Shown here piece by piece: positions 1-7,436 of a stretch of DNA of 64,000 bases. A program made the position numbers and the translations under genes. The stretch is taken from positions 270,610-334,609 of the forward strand of contig NZ_QMBN01000002.1 in the NCBI RefSeq assembly GCF_003289625.1. The letters run 5' to 3'. Below the pieces are notes generated by a model. That model was not told where the DNA came from. It saw nothing but the letters and a program-made list of their open reading frames with translations, and searched no databases. Numbering within the stretch: position 1 is the first letter of the stretch; each line of letters starts with the position of its first letter. The stretch comes from Microbacterium sp. SMR1. GTDB lineage: Bacteria > Actinomycetota > Actinomycetes > Actinomycetales > Microbacteriaceae.

Positions 1-1
1 G

Positions 2-349
2 TCGATGAAGAAGCTCTTAATGGCGCGGGATCAGCACTGCCGGTTCCCCGGATGCCGGCGGGCCGCGATCCGCTGCGAGCTCGACCACACCATCGATTAC
101 GCCCTGGGTGGGCATACCCACATCTTCAATCTCGCCCATCTGTGCCAGCGGCACCACTCGATGAAGCAATTCACGAAGTGGGAAGTCCGGCAGGTCGGCG
201 GAGGGGTTCTCGAATGGACCTCACCCCTCGGCCGGGTCTACCGCGAAGACGTTCCCATACCGGCCGTCTGCTTCACGATAGACACCGCGGACCCGCCACC
301 GGATGCCGCACTCGGCGGACCACCGCCGGGTGAAGCAGCACTCTTCTGA
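2..349 (+). CDS. HNH endonuclease, DUF222/13E12 type (C-terminal end, partial)
   Basis: The reading frame is already open at the window edge, so only the C-terminal ~115 residues are visible. They contain an HNH nuclease fold: a CRFPGC segment, then CELDHTIDYALGG (the His of the ELDH motif) and NLAHLCQRHH, with paired Cys residues that would bind a structural zinc. This arrangement is typical of the HNH domain closing actinobacterial DUF222/13E12-repeat proteins, which are multicopy in Microbacteriaceae and of unknown biological role. The tail after the domain is Pro/Ala-rich and probably disordered. The internal ATG at 5 is not a likely start because it would cut into the domain. The downstream 109 bp up to the next start hold nothing I can identify. 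Confidence 0.85.
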   Translation, partial: SMKKLLMARDQHCRFPGCRRAAIRCELDHTIDYALGGHTHIFNLAHLCQRHHSMKQFTKWEVRQVGGGVLEWTSPLGRVYREDVPIPAVCFTIDTADPPPDAALGGPPPGEAALF

Positions 350-458
350 CGCCAGCCGCGCCAGCCGATCGGAACCGCGCAGCAGCACGTGCGGCGATAT
401 CCCCTGACGTGTGCGCGGGCGCTATGCGAGGGTGGAGTGGACGAAGGGGTGCTCCGAG

Positions 459-692
459 GTGACTGACCGGAATGCTGGTGGGTCGAATGCGGGAGAACGG
501 ACGGTCGCTCGACCTTCATACCGGCTGTGGCTCGCTGCCGCGGTCTTCGTCGGCGTCATCGCGCTCATTCCCGCGAGCATCATCAGCCTTACGGCGCCCA
601 ACCAGTCGGGTCCTCTTCGGTTCCTCGCCTACTCAGCCCTGTGGTTCGTGTGCGGGGGAGTGATCGGGGGGACTGCGATTCGAGTGCAATAA
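459..692 (+). CDS. small membrane protein, two predicted TM helices
   Basis: A 77-residue protein from a GTG start at 459, chosen because GAAGGGG lies about ten bases upstream. After a short polar N-terminus (TDRNAGGSNAGER) come two hydrophobic segments, about residues 20-42 and 52-72. I do not recognise the family. The TAA stop at 690-692 is followed in the same frame by another membrane ORF (723-959), so the two may be halves of one five-helix protein split by a nonsense codon. Function unknown. Confidence 0.5.
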   Translation: MTDRNAGGSNAGERTVARPSYRLWLAAAVFVGVIALIPASIISLTAPNQSGPLRFLAYSALWFVCGGVIGGTAIRVQ

Positions 693-722
693 GCCGTCGG
701 GTGGTCTCGAGCAACAGCGCCC

Positions 723-959
723 TTGGTGTCGGTCGTGCTCGTATCCGTGCTCTGCGGCGCGACCACCCTGATCCTCCAACTCTTCGATCCCGGCGGGCAT
801 CTCGTCCACGCTGTGCTCGTGATCGCTGCGTTCGCGATGGCGGCCATCGCGTGCGTCACACTCATCGCCGCGTTCATCCCGGTCCGGTTCCGGTCGGCAA
901 CCGTCGTCGCGGTGCTCGCGCTCACTGCGGGCCTCTTCGCGGTAAGCACCCTCAGCTAG
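723..959 (+). CDS. small membrane protein, three predicted TM helices
   Basis: A 78-residue, strongly hydrophobic ORF with TTG at 723 and GTG at 726 as candidate starts; no convincing ribosome binding site precedes either. Three TM segments are visible (about residues 3-22, 28-50 and 57-76). It continues the frame of the preceding small membrane ORF after 30 bases, which suggests either a two-gene pair or the 3' part of a single gene interrupted at the TAA at 690. No family recognised. It converges with the LysE-type exporter downstream. Confidence 0.45.
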   Translation: MVSVVLVSVLCGATTLILQLFDPGGHLVHAVLVIAAFAMAAIACVTLIAAFIPVRFRSATVVAVLALTAGLFAVSTLS

Positions 960-976
960 CGAGCCCCCCGACGTCG

Positions 977-1609
977 TCAGCTCTTCGCGCCCGCGAACGC
1001 GAGGGTTCCGCCGAGCCCGATCATCATCACGCCTCCCGCGCTCGCGAGCGTCGCCATGCGGCGCGGTGAGGTGGCGAACCACGCGCGCGCCGTTCCCGCC
1101 GCGAGCGCCCACAGGCTGTCGCTCACCACGGCGAGCACCTGGAAGATCAGGCCGAGCGCGAGGAGCTGCATCCAAATCGGACCAGCGCCGGGGGCGACGA
1201 ACTGCGGGAGAGCAGCCACGAAGAACGCGATCGTCTTCGGGTTCGTCACACCGACGACGAACCCCTGAGCAAGCAGGCGAATCGGCGACGTACGCACGTT
1301 CGAGGGCGTGCGCACGTGCGCGTGACGGTGGCGGATCGCCTGCACCCCGAGCCACACGAGATACGCGGCGCCGACGATCTTGATGACCGTGAAAGCGACG
1401 ACCGACGACGCGACGATCGCGCCGACCCCGAACGCCACCGCGAGCAGGGCAGGGACGTTCCCGAGCGCGTTTCCGAGCACGCTCAGCACGCCGGCGCGAC
1501 GCCCGAGGGCGATCGATCGGCCGATGACGAACAGCACACCGGGGCCTGGGATCACGATGATGACGACAGCCGCGAGGAGGAACGCCAGCAGGTTCTCGAA
1601 CGGGATCAC
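977..1609 (-). CDS. LysE/RhtB-family amino-acid exporter
   Basis: A 210-residue membrane protein, the usual length for LysE/RhtB translocators, with five to six TM helices. The N-terminal helix contains the family signature PGPGVLFVIGRSIALGRRAG (about residues 21-40), and the centre has GFVVGVTNPKTIAFF, another hallmark. Members export amino acids, homoserine lactones or related small metabolites; the substrate cannot be told from sequence. The GTG at 1609 is the only good start and lacks a clear Shine-Dalgarno sequence. The gene stands alone, convergent with the small membrane ORFs and divergent from the amino-acid ABC importer operon. Confidence 0.9.
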   Translation of the reverse strand: MIPFENLLAFLLAAVVIIVIPGPGVLFVIGRSIALGRRAGVLSVLGNALGNVPALLAVAFGVGAIVASSVVAFTVIKIVGAAYLVWLGVQAIRHRHAHVRTPSNVRTSPIRLLAQGFVVGVTNPKTIAFFVAALPQFVAPGAGPIWMQLLALGLIFQVLAVVSDSLWALAAGTARAWFATSPRRMATLASAGGVMMIGLGGTLAFAGAKS

Positions 1610-1686
1610 GAACGAACGCTATCGGCCCGACGAGTCGCCTGTATTACGCCATGTCTCCGTGCGTGTCGCCGTGTGTGACGGCACCG

Positions 1687-1715
1687 CGACAGCGGCGCCC
1701 GCGCCGCTCTACTGT
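1687..1715 (+). promoter_or_regulatory. candidate promoter of the amino-acid ABC operon
   Basis: CGACAG at 1687-1692 and TACTGT at 1710-1715 are 17 bp apart and stand about 50 bp before the permease start at 1766. The -10 is reasonable, the -35 only partly matches. Prediction by eye. Confidence 0.3.
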
Positions 1716-1765
1716 CGGGCGATCCGCAGCATCCGCTGCATCCGCGCCGTTCCGAGGAGATCCGC

Positions 1766-2779
1766 ATGACCGACACCGTCTCGCGCGTCGACCGCACCGT
1801 CGGCGACACTGCGCCGACCGCGCAGCGCGTCGACCTCGGCGACATCCCCGTCGTCCGCACGCGGCACTGGTTCCGCTGGGCGATCGCCGCGATCATCGTG
1901 TTCGTCGTCGCACAGTTCCTGTGGTCGCTCGTGACGAACGAGAACTACGAGTGGGGCTACTTCGCGCAGTACTTCTTCTCCGACCCGGTGCTGCAGGGAC
2001 TCGGCCTCACCCTCGTCTACACGGCAGTGTCGGCGACGATCGGATTCCTGCTCGGGACGGTGCTGGCGCTCGCGCGGCTCGCCAAGTCGCCGCTGCTGAA
2101 CGCGGCGGCGTGGAGCTTCATCTGGTTCTTCCGCTCGGTCCCCCTCGTCGTACAGCTGGTCGTCTGGTACAACCTCGGCTACCTGTATCCGACGCTCGGG
2201 CTGGGCACCCCCTTCACGACCGACTTCTGGATCGTCGAGTTCCCGACGGTGCAGCTCATCAGCGCGTTCGCGGCGGGCGTGCTCGGCCTGAGCCTGCACC
2301 AGGCGGCCTACTCCGCCGAGATCATCCGCGGCGGCCTGCTCTCGGTCGATCAGGGCCAACTCGAGGCGGCCGCGGCCCTCGGCATCCCGCCGCGTCGCCG
2401 ACTCAGCCGCATCGTGCTGCCGCAGGCCATGCGATCGATCATCCCCAACGCCACGAACGAGGTGATCGGCCTCGTCAAGGGCACGTCGGTGCTGTTCGTG
2501 ATCGCGATCCCCGAGCTGTTCTACGCGGTGCAGGTGATCTACAACCGCAACAGCCGCGTCATCCCGCTGCTGCTCGTCGCGGTGGTCTGGTACACGATCA
2601 TCACCACGGTGCTCAGCATCCTGCAGTACTACATTGAGCGTCACTACGCGCGGGGATCCGTACGAGTTCTGCCGCCCACGCCCGTCCAGCGCGCGCGCCG
2701 CTGGATCGCGGCGCAATGGGCTCGCCTCGGCGACGACGCGCCGGCACCCCGCCCCCTCGCACCCGGGGGAGAGTCATGA
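1766..2779 (+). CDS. polar amino-acid ABC transporter permease (HisM/GlnP type)
   Basis: A 337-residue inner-membrane permease with a ~45-residue cytoplasmic N-terminus, a first TM helix at about 33-52, and a block of helices typical of the His/Glu/Gln/Arg/opine permease family. The EAA loop that docks onto the ATPase is clear (LEAAAALGIPPRRRLSRIVL, roughly residues 208-227), and SFIWFFRSVPLVVQLV is the family's loop before it. GAGGAG lies before the ATG. It is the first gene of a permease-ATPase-binding-protein operon and overlaps the ATPase gene by 4 bp (ATGA). A single permease gene implies a homodimeric channel unless another subunit lies elsewhere. The C-terminus has an extra basic, Pro-rich tail. 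Confidence 0.93.
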   Translation: MTDTVSRVDRTVGDTAPTAQRVDLGDIPVVRTRHWFRWAIAAIIVFVVAQFLWSLVTNENYEWGYFAQYFFSDPVLQGLGLTLVYTAVSATIGFLLGTVLALARLAKSPLLNAAAWSFIWFFRSVPLVVQLVVWYNLGYLYPTLGLGTPFTTDFWIVEFPTVQLISAFAAGVLGLSLHQAAYSAEIIRGGLLSVDQGQLEAAAALGIPPRRRLSRIVLPQAMRSIIPNATNEVIGLVKGTSVLFVIAIPELFYAVQVIYNRNSRVIPLLLVAVVWYTIITTVLSILQYYIERHYARGSVRVLPPTPVQRARRWIAAQWARLGDDAPAPRPLAPGGES

Positions 2780-3543
2780 CCATCGGTCTCGTCGAGATCC
2801 ACAACGTCCACAAGAGCTACGCCGGAGTCGAGGTGCTCGGCGGCATCGACCTCACGGTCGAGCCGGGCGAGGTCGTCGCGATCCTCGGCGCGAGCGGCTC
2901 GGGCAAGTCGACGCTGCTGCGCACCATCAATCATCTCGAGTCGGTCGACCGCGGATCGGTCACGGTCGACGGCGAGTTCATCGGCTACGAGCAGCGGAAC
3001 GGCAAGCTCTACGAGCTGCGCGAGAAGGCGGTGCTCGAACGCCGCACCCAGATCGGGATCGTCTTCCAGAACTTCAACCTCTTTCCCCACCTCACCGCCC
3101 TCGAGAACGTCACCGAAGCGCCCATCGCGCTCGGCCGGCTGACGAAGGACGACGCCCGCGAGCTCGCGCTCGGACTGCTCGACCGCGTCGGGCTCGGCGA
3201 CAAGGCCGGTCACTATCCGCGCCAGCTCTCGGGCGGGCAGCAGCAGCGCGTCGCGATCGCGCGAGCGCTGGCTCTGAAGCCCAAGGTGATCCTGTTCGAC
3301 GAGCCGACGAGCGCGCTCGACCCCGAACTCGTCGGCGAGGTGCTCGACGTCATCCGCGACCTGGCGCAGCTCGGGACGACGCTCATCATCGTGACCCACG
3401 AGATCGGCTTCGCCCGCGAGGTCGCCGACCGCGTCGTCTTCCTCGACGGCGGCCGGATCATCGAGCAGGGCCCGCCCGCCGAGGTGCTCGTCGCGCCGAA
3501 GCACCCCCGCGTGCAGGAGTTCCTCGCCAAGGTCCTCGCCTGA
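2776..3543 (+). CDS. polar amino-acid ABC transporter ATP-binding protein (GlnQ type)
   Basis: A 255-residue ABC ATPase. Walker A is GASGSGKST (about residues 38-46), the signature motif is LSGGQQQRVAIARAL, Walker B is VILFDEPTSALDPE, and the H-loop His is in IVTHEIGF. It matches GlnQ/HisP/ArtP ATPases in length and in the segment IVFQNFNLFPHLTALENV. The start at 2776 overlaps the permease stop (ATGA), giving translational coupling; a longer upstream ORF would run into the permease gene. It energises import of the amino acid bound by the product of the next gene. Confidence 0.95.
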   Translation: MTIGLVEIHNVHKSYAGVEVLGGIDLTVEPGEVVAILGASGSGKSTLLRTINHLESVDRGSVTVDGEFIGYEQRNGKLYELREKAVLERRTQIGIVFQNFNLFPHLTALENVTEAPIALGRLTKDDARELALGLLDRVGLGDKAGHYPRQLSGGQQQRVAIARALALKPKVILFDEPTSALDPELVGEVLDVIRDLAQLGTTLIIVTHEIGFAREVADRVVFLDGGRIIEQGPPAEVLVAPKHPRVQEFLAKVLA

Positions 3544-3596
3544 CATCCCATCCCACCCCTCCACCCGCACCCCACTTTTCGAGAGAGACCCACAGC

Positions 3597-4589
3597 ATGG
3601 CCATCAGTAAGAAGCAGGGCATCGCCGCCGGACTCGGCGTCGTCGCGGTCGCGGCGATCGTCGGCGGCATCGTCACTGCCGTGAACCTCAACCGACCCGC
3701 CGAAGCCGAGGCCGCGGCGCCCGCACCCACCACGGCCAACGTCGCGACCGACGACATCCACTGGGTGCACCTCGACGAACCCGTCGCCGAGGCCGTCGCC
3801 GCTCTTGAGGCGAGCGGGTTCGAGCCCGTCGAAGAGGGTAAGCTGACGGTCGCGCACTCCGCATACCTGCCGCCGCTCGGCTACATCCCCGAGGGCGAGA
3901 CCCAGGCCGCGGGCACCGAGCCGAACATCGGCTCGCTCATCGCCGAAGCGCTCGGCCTCGAGTACAACCCGGTGGTCGTCGCGTGGGCCGACTGGCCTCT
4001 CGGCATCCAGTCGGGCAAGTACGACCTCATCACCTCGAACGTCACCGTCACGGAGGAGCGGAAGGAGCTCTACGACTTCGCGAGCTACCGCGAAGACCTC
4101 CTCGGCTTCTACGTCCGCGCCGACAGCGACATCGAGAAGATCGAGGAAGCCGCCGACATCTCGGGCCTGAAGATCGTGGTCGGCTCGGGCACCAACCAGG
4201 AGCAGGTGCTGCTCGCCTGGAACGAGGAGCTCGAAGCTGCCGGCGAGGCTCCCGCAGAGCTGCAGTACTACGACGACAACGCCGCCGCCGTCCTCGCGCT
4301 GCAGTCCGGCCGCGTCGACGCGACCTTCGGCCCCAACGCAACCTCGGCCTGGTCGGCCCGGGAGACCGGCGACACCAAGCTCGTCGGACTCGTGCCCGGC
4401 GGCTGGCCGCAGACCGCCAACATCGCCGCGGCGACCGCCAAGGGCAACGGCCTGATCGAGCCGGTGTCGATCGCGATCAACGCCATCATCGAGGGCGGCC
4501 AGTACGACGAGGTCCTCGAGACGTGGGGCCTCGAGTCGGAGCGCATCGAGAAGAGCGAGATCAACCCGCCCGGACTCCCCGCGTCGTGA
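3597..4589 (+). CDS. amino-acid ABC transporter substrate-binding protein, membrane-anchored
   Basis: A 330-residue periplasmic-type binding protein, SBP family 3. Residues ~8-30 form one TM helix with no lipobox Cys, so the protein is probably held by an uncleaved signal anchor and not as a lipoprotein, which is uncommon in this group. The mature domain shows a family-3 core: NIGSLIAEALGLEYNPVVVA, SGKYDLITSNVTVTEERKEL, LKIVVGSGTNQEQVL and LQSGRVDATFGPN. GAGAGAG stands ~10 bp before the ATG. It closes the importer operon 53 bp after the ATPase gene. Ligand class (polar amino acid) is inferred from its partners. Confidence 0.92.
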   Translation: MAISKKQGIAAGLGVVAVAAIVGGIVTAVNLNRPAEAEAAAPAPTTANVATDDIHWVHLDEPVAEAVAALEASGFEPVEEGKLTVAHSAYLPPLGYIPEGETQAAGTEPNIGSLIAEALGLEYNPVVVAWADWPLGIQSGKYDLITSNVTVTEERKELYDFASYREDLLGFYVRADSDIEKIEEAADISGLKIVVGSGTNQEQVLLAWNEELEAAGEAPAELQYYDDNAAAVLALQSGRVDATFGPNATSAWSARETGDTKLVGLVPGGWPQTANIAAATAKGNGLIEPVSIAINAIIEGGQYDEVLETWGLESERIEKSEINPPGLPAS

Positions 4590-4636
4590 ACGGGTATGCG
4601 TCGTGAACAGGTCGCGGTGAAAGGTAGCGTCGCCTC

Positions 4637-5689
4637 GTGACATCGACCGCGACAGCGCTCACCATCCGGCTCGTCCGCACCGAGGAATTCGCTCGGGCGG
4701 GCGAGCTGACCGCGCGCGCTTACCAGCACAGCTACGACCGGCTCTCGGAGCAGTACCTCGACTCGCTGAGGGACGTCGCCGCCCGCGTGCGGATCGGAGA
4801 TGTGTGGGTGGCGGTGGATGACGGCGAGATCCTCGGAACCGTCTGGGTCGCCCGTCCCAACCGTCCGCTCGCCGGCGTCGCGCAGCCCGGCGAGACGGAC
4901 TTCCGCCAGCTCGCCGTCGCCCCCGAAGCTCGTGGCCGAGGAGTCGGCGAGGCGCTCACCCGGCACGTCATCGAGCTGGCCCGGCAGCGCGGATCGCATC
5001 GCGTCGTCATGAACAGCGGGCCCGAGATGACCGCCGCGCACGCGCTGTACGCCAAGCTCGGCTTCACGCGCCTGCCCGAGCGGGAGGGCCGGATCGAGGT
5101 CGAGCCGGGCCGTTTCATCGACCTGCTCGCGTTCGGATACGACCTCGCACCGGAGCCCCGCGCGGCAACCCGCACCACCGCCGGCGTCTCGGGTACGACG
5201 TGGCTGTTCGAGCACATCGACTACGACGACCCGCGTGCCGCGGCCCTGCGCGCCGAGATGGACCGCGAGGTCGGTTCGCGCTACGCCGACCGCTTCGACG
5301 ACGCCGATCCCGAGGCCGCCGCCCGGTCCGCCCGCGCCTTCGCGATCGACCCCGCGACGATCGTCGCGACGGTGCTCGTGACGGATGCCGCGGGCGAGGC
5401 CGTGGGCCACGGCGCACTCCGCGACCTCGAGCACGACGGCATCCGGGATCTCGAGATCAAGCGCGTGTACGTCCACCCCCGTGCCCGCGGTCTCGGCGCG
5501 AGCCGGGCGCTGCTCGCCGAGCTCGAGCGCATCGCCCTCGATCGAGGCGCGGAACGCATCATCCTGCAGACCGGCGACCGCCAGCATGACGCCGTCGAGC
5601 TCTACGGACGCCTCGGCTACACGCCCATCCCGATCTACGCGCCGTACACCGAGTACGCGTTCTCCCGCTGCTTCGCCAAGCTCCTCTAG
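4637..5689 (+). CDS. double-GNAT N-acetyltransferase
   Basis: A 350-residue protein made of two GNAT folds. The N-terminal one (about residues 8-160) has the acetyl-CoA loop LAVAPEARGRGVGEALT; the C-terminal one (about 190-345) has VYVHPRARGLGASRALLAEL followed by GAERIILQTGDRQHDAVELY. Both pyrophosphate-binding R/G-x-x-G-x-G/A loops look intact, so both halves may be active. Two-domain GNATs include mycothiol synthase MshD, but I see nothing that assigns this protein to that enzyme, and length and loops differ. The GTG start 47 bp after the importer operon is the first in frame. Substrate unknown. Confidence 0.85.
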   Translation: MTSTATALTIRLVRTEEFARAGELTARAYQHSYDRLSEQYLDSLRDVAARVRIGDVWVAVDDGEILGTVWVARPNRPLAGVAQPGETDFRQLAVAPEARGRGVGEALTRHVIELARQRGSHRVVMNSGPEMTAAHALYAKLGFTRLPEREGRIEVEPGRFIDLLAFGYDLAPEPRAATRTTAGVSGTTWLFEHIDYDDPRAAALRAEMDREVGSRYADRFDDADPEAAARSARAFAIDPATIVATVLVTDAAGEAVGHGALRDLEHDGIRDLEIKRVYVHPRARGLGASRALLAELERIALDRGAERIILQTGDRQHDAVELYGRLGYTPIPIYAPYTEYAFSRCFAKLL

Positions 5690-5749
5690 CCCCCGCCCCA
5701 CCCCGTCCCCGCCGCCGAGCACGCACCATTTCCGCCGGATTTCCATCCG

Positions 5750-5778
5750 TTGCGGGTTCGGCGACGAAGAACTATGCA
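5750..5778 (+). promoter_or_regulatory. candidate promoter of the molybdopterin oxidoreductase gene
   Basis: TTGCGG at 5750-5755 and TATGCA at 5773-5778 are separated by exactly 17 bp, 36 bp upstream of the ATG at 5815. The fit to a housekeeping-type promoter is fair. The preceding 60 bp are C-rich and hold no gene. Confidence 0.45.
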
Positions 5779-5814
5779 CGGTACGAGTGATCTGCCGATC
5801 GAGAGGCGACAGCG

Positions 5815-7422
5815 ATGGCGAAATCGACCGCATCCGCGAACGAGGCGAAGACCCGGCGCTGGGTCTGGGGCCTCTGGAGCGCGCTCGCCGGCATCGTCAG
5901 CGCGGCCGCCTTCCTCGCCGTCGCCGAGCTGATCGCGCTCCTCGTCGCGCGCGAGAGCAGCCCCATCCTCGCGGTGGGTGCCTTCGTCATCGACATCGTG
6001 CCGCAGCCGCTGAAGGAGTTCGCGATCGCGACCTTCGGCTCGGCCGACAAGGTCGTCCTGCTCGGCAGTCTCGCGCTCGCCGTCGTGATCGCCGCCGCGG
6101 TCGCCGGCATCCTGCAGTTCTTCGTACGGCCGTTCGGCGTCATCGTCATCGCCCTCGCCGGGGTGATCTCGACCGCTGCCATCATCACCCGCACCGGAGC
6201 CAGCCCGCTGGCGTTCGTTCCGCCGGTGATCGGAACGCTGGTCGGGGTATTCGTCCTCGTTTTCCTCATCACGCGCCTCCGGCGCTGGGCGGGCGCTGCG
6301 GATGCCGCGGAGGCCGACACCCCGGCCGCGCCGGCCGCCGAGCAGCGCGGCCTCGGTCGTCGATCTTTCCTCGTCGCGACGGGCGGCGTGGGCCTCGCGG
6401 CCGTGATCGTCGGCGTCGGAGCCCGCCTGCTCAATGCGACGACGGCCTCGGTCGACGCGCTCCGCCGCGAGCTGCGCATTCCCGAGCCGCGGTCGACCGT
6501 CACCATCCCCGACGGCGCCGAGCTCGAGGTCGAGGGCATCTCACCGCTCATCACCCCGAACGCGGACTTCTACCGCGTCGACACGGCGCTCACCGTCCCC
6601 TCGGTCGACCCCACCACGTGGCGTCTCGTCATCGACGGCATGGTCGATCAGCGTGTCGAGCTGAGCTTCGACGACCTCGTCGGCATGGGCCTGGACGAGT
6701 ACGCCGTGACGCTCACCTGCGTCTCGAACGAGGTCGGCGGCGGTCTGGTGGGAAACGCCATCTGGCAGGGCGTCCCGATCCGCGACATCCTGCGCATGGC
6801 CGGCCCGCAGTCCGGCGCCGACATGGTGCTCTCGAAGAGCGTCGACGGCTACACGGCATCCACTCCGCTGGAAGCTCTGACCGACGATGCGCGGGACGCG
6901 ATCTTCGCCGTGAAGATGAACGGTGAGCCGCTGCCGCTCGAGCACGGATTCCCTGTGCGCATGGTCGTTCCCGGGCTGTACGGCTACGTCTCGGCGACGA
7001 AGTGGGTCACCGAGCTCAAGGTCACGACGTTCGAGGCCGATGAGGCGTACTGGACCCCGCGTGGGTACGCAGCCGAAGCGCCGATCAAGTTCTCCTCCCG
7101 CATCGACACGCCGCGCACCGGCACCCCGGTGGCGGCGGGAACCGTCGCGATCGCGGGAATGGCCTGGGCTCAGACCGTGGGCATCGAGCGTGTCGAGGTG
7201 CGCATCGACGACGGCGACTGGCAGGCTGCGACGCTCTCCAACCCGATCAACGCCGACACGTGGGTGCAGTGGATGCTCGAGTGGCAGGCCGAGGCGGGAA
7301 CCCATTACGTCGAGGTGCGCGCCGTCAACAAGGACGGCGACACGCAGATCGAGGAGCGCGCCCCGATCGCTCCCGACGGCTCGAGCGGCTGGCAGCGCGT
7401 CCTGGTGACGGTCTCGGCCTGA
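5815..7422 (+). CDS. membrane-anchored molybdopterin-dependent oxidoreductase (sulfite oxidase/YedY superfamily)
   Basis: A 535-residue fusion. The first ~215 residues hold four TM helices and then a fifth at about 185-210 that begins with RRSFLVATGG, a twin-arginine-like pair just before a helix. The remainder is an extracytoplasmic sulfite-oxidase-fold domain: the molybdenum-ligating Cys is residue 302 in TLTCVSNEVGG, followed by GNAIWQGVPIRDIL, GYTASTPLEAL and HGFPVRMVVPGLYG, then a C-terminal dimerisation-type Ig domain (GMAWAQTVGIERVEVRIDDG). This Oxidored_molyb plus TM architecture is common in actinobacteria; the physiological substrate is unknown and may be a sulfoxide or sulfite. No haem partner gene adjoins it. 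ATG follows GAGAGGCGACAGCG. Confidence 0.9.
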   Translation: MAKSTASANEAKTRRWVWGLWSALAGIVSAAAFLAVAELIALLVARESSPILAVGAFVIDIVPQPLKEFAIATFGSADKVVLLGSLALAVVIAAAVAGILQFFVRPFGVIVIALAGVISTAAIITRTGASPLAFVPPVIGTLVGVFVLVFLITRLRRWAGAADAAEADTPAAPAAEQRGLGRRSFLVATGGVGLAAVIVGVGARLLNATTASVDALRRELRIPEPRSTVTIPDGAELEVEGISPLITPNADFYRVDTALTVPSVDPTTWRLVIDGMVDQRVELSFDDLVGMGLDEYAVTLTCVSNEVGGGLVGNAIWQGVPIRDILRMAGPQSGADMVLSKSVDGYTASTPLEALTDDARDAIFAVKMNGEPLPLEHGFPVRMVVPGLYGYVSATKWVTELKVTTFEADEAYWTPRGYAAEAPIKFSSRIDTPRTGTPVAAGTVAIAGMAWAQTVGIERVEVRIDDGDWQAATLSNPINADTWVQWMLEWQAEAGTHYVEVRAVNKDGDTQIEERAPIAPDGSSGWQRVLVTVSA

Positions 7423-7436
7423 CGCGGGGCGTCAGG
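7418..7436. terminator. bidirectional hairpin spanning two convergent stop codons
   Basis: CCTGACGC (7418-7425), loop GGG, GCGTCAGG (7429-7436): a perfect 8-bp stem. The TGA of the oxidoreductase (7420-7422) lies in one arm and the stop of the minus-strand flavoprotein (7432-7434) in the other, so the two genes share one hairpin and are 9 bp apart. No T-tract follows on either strand. Confidence 0.6.

Noticed and set aside
1-349. HNH endonuclease fragment as evidence of a mobile intron, intein or phage
   Set aside because: DUF222/13E12 HNH proteins are multicopy chromosomal genes in this group, and no transposase, integrase or intron boundary is visible.
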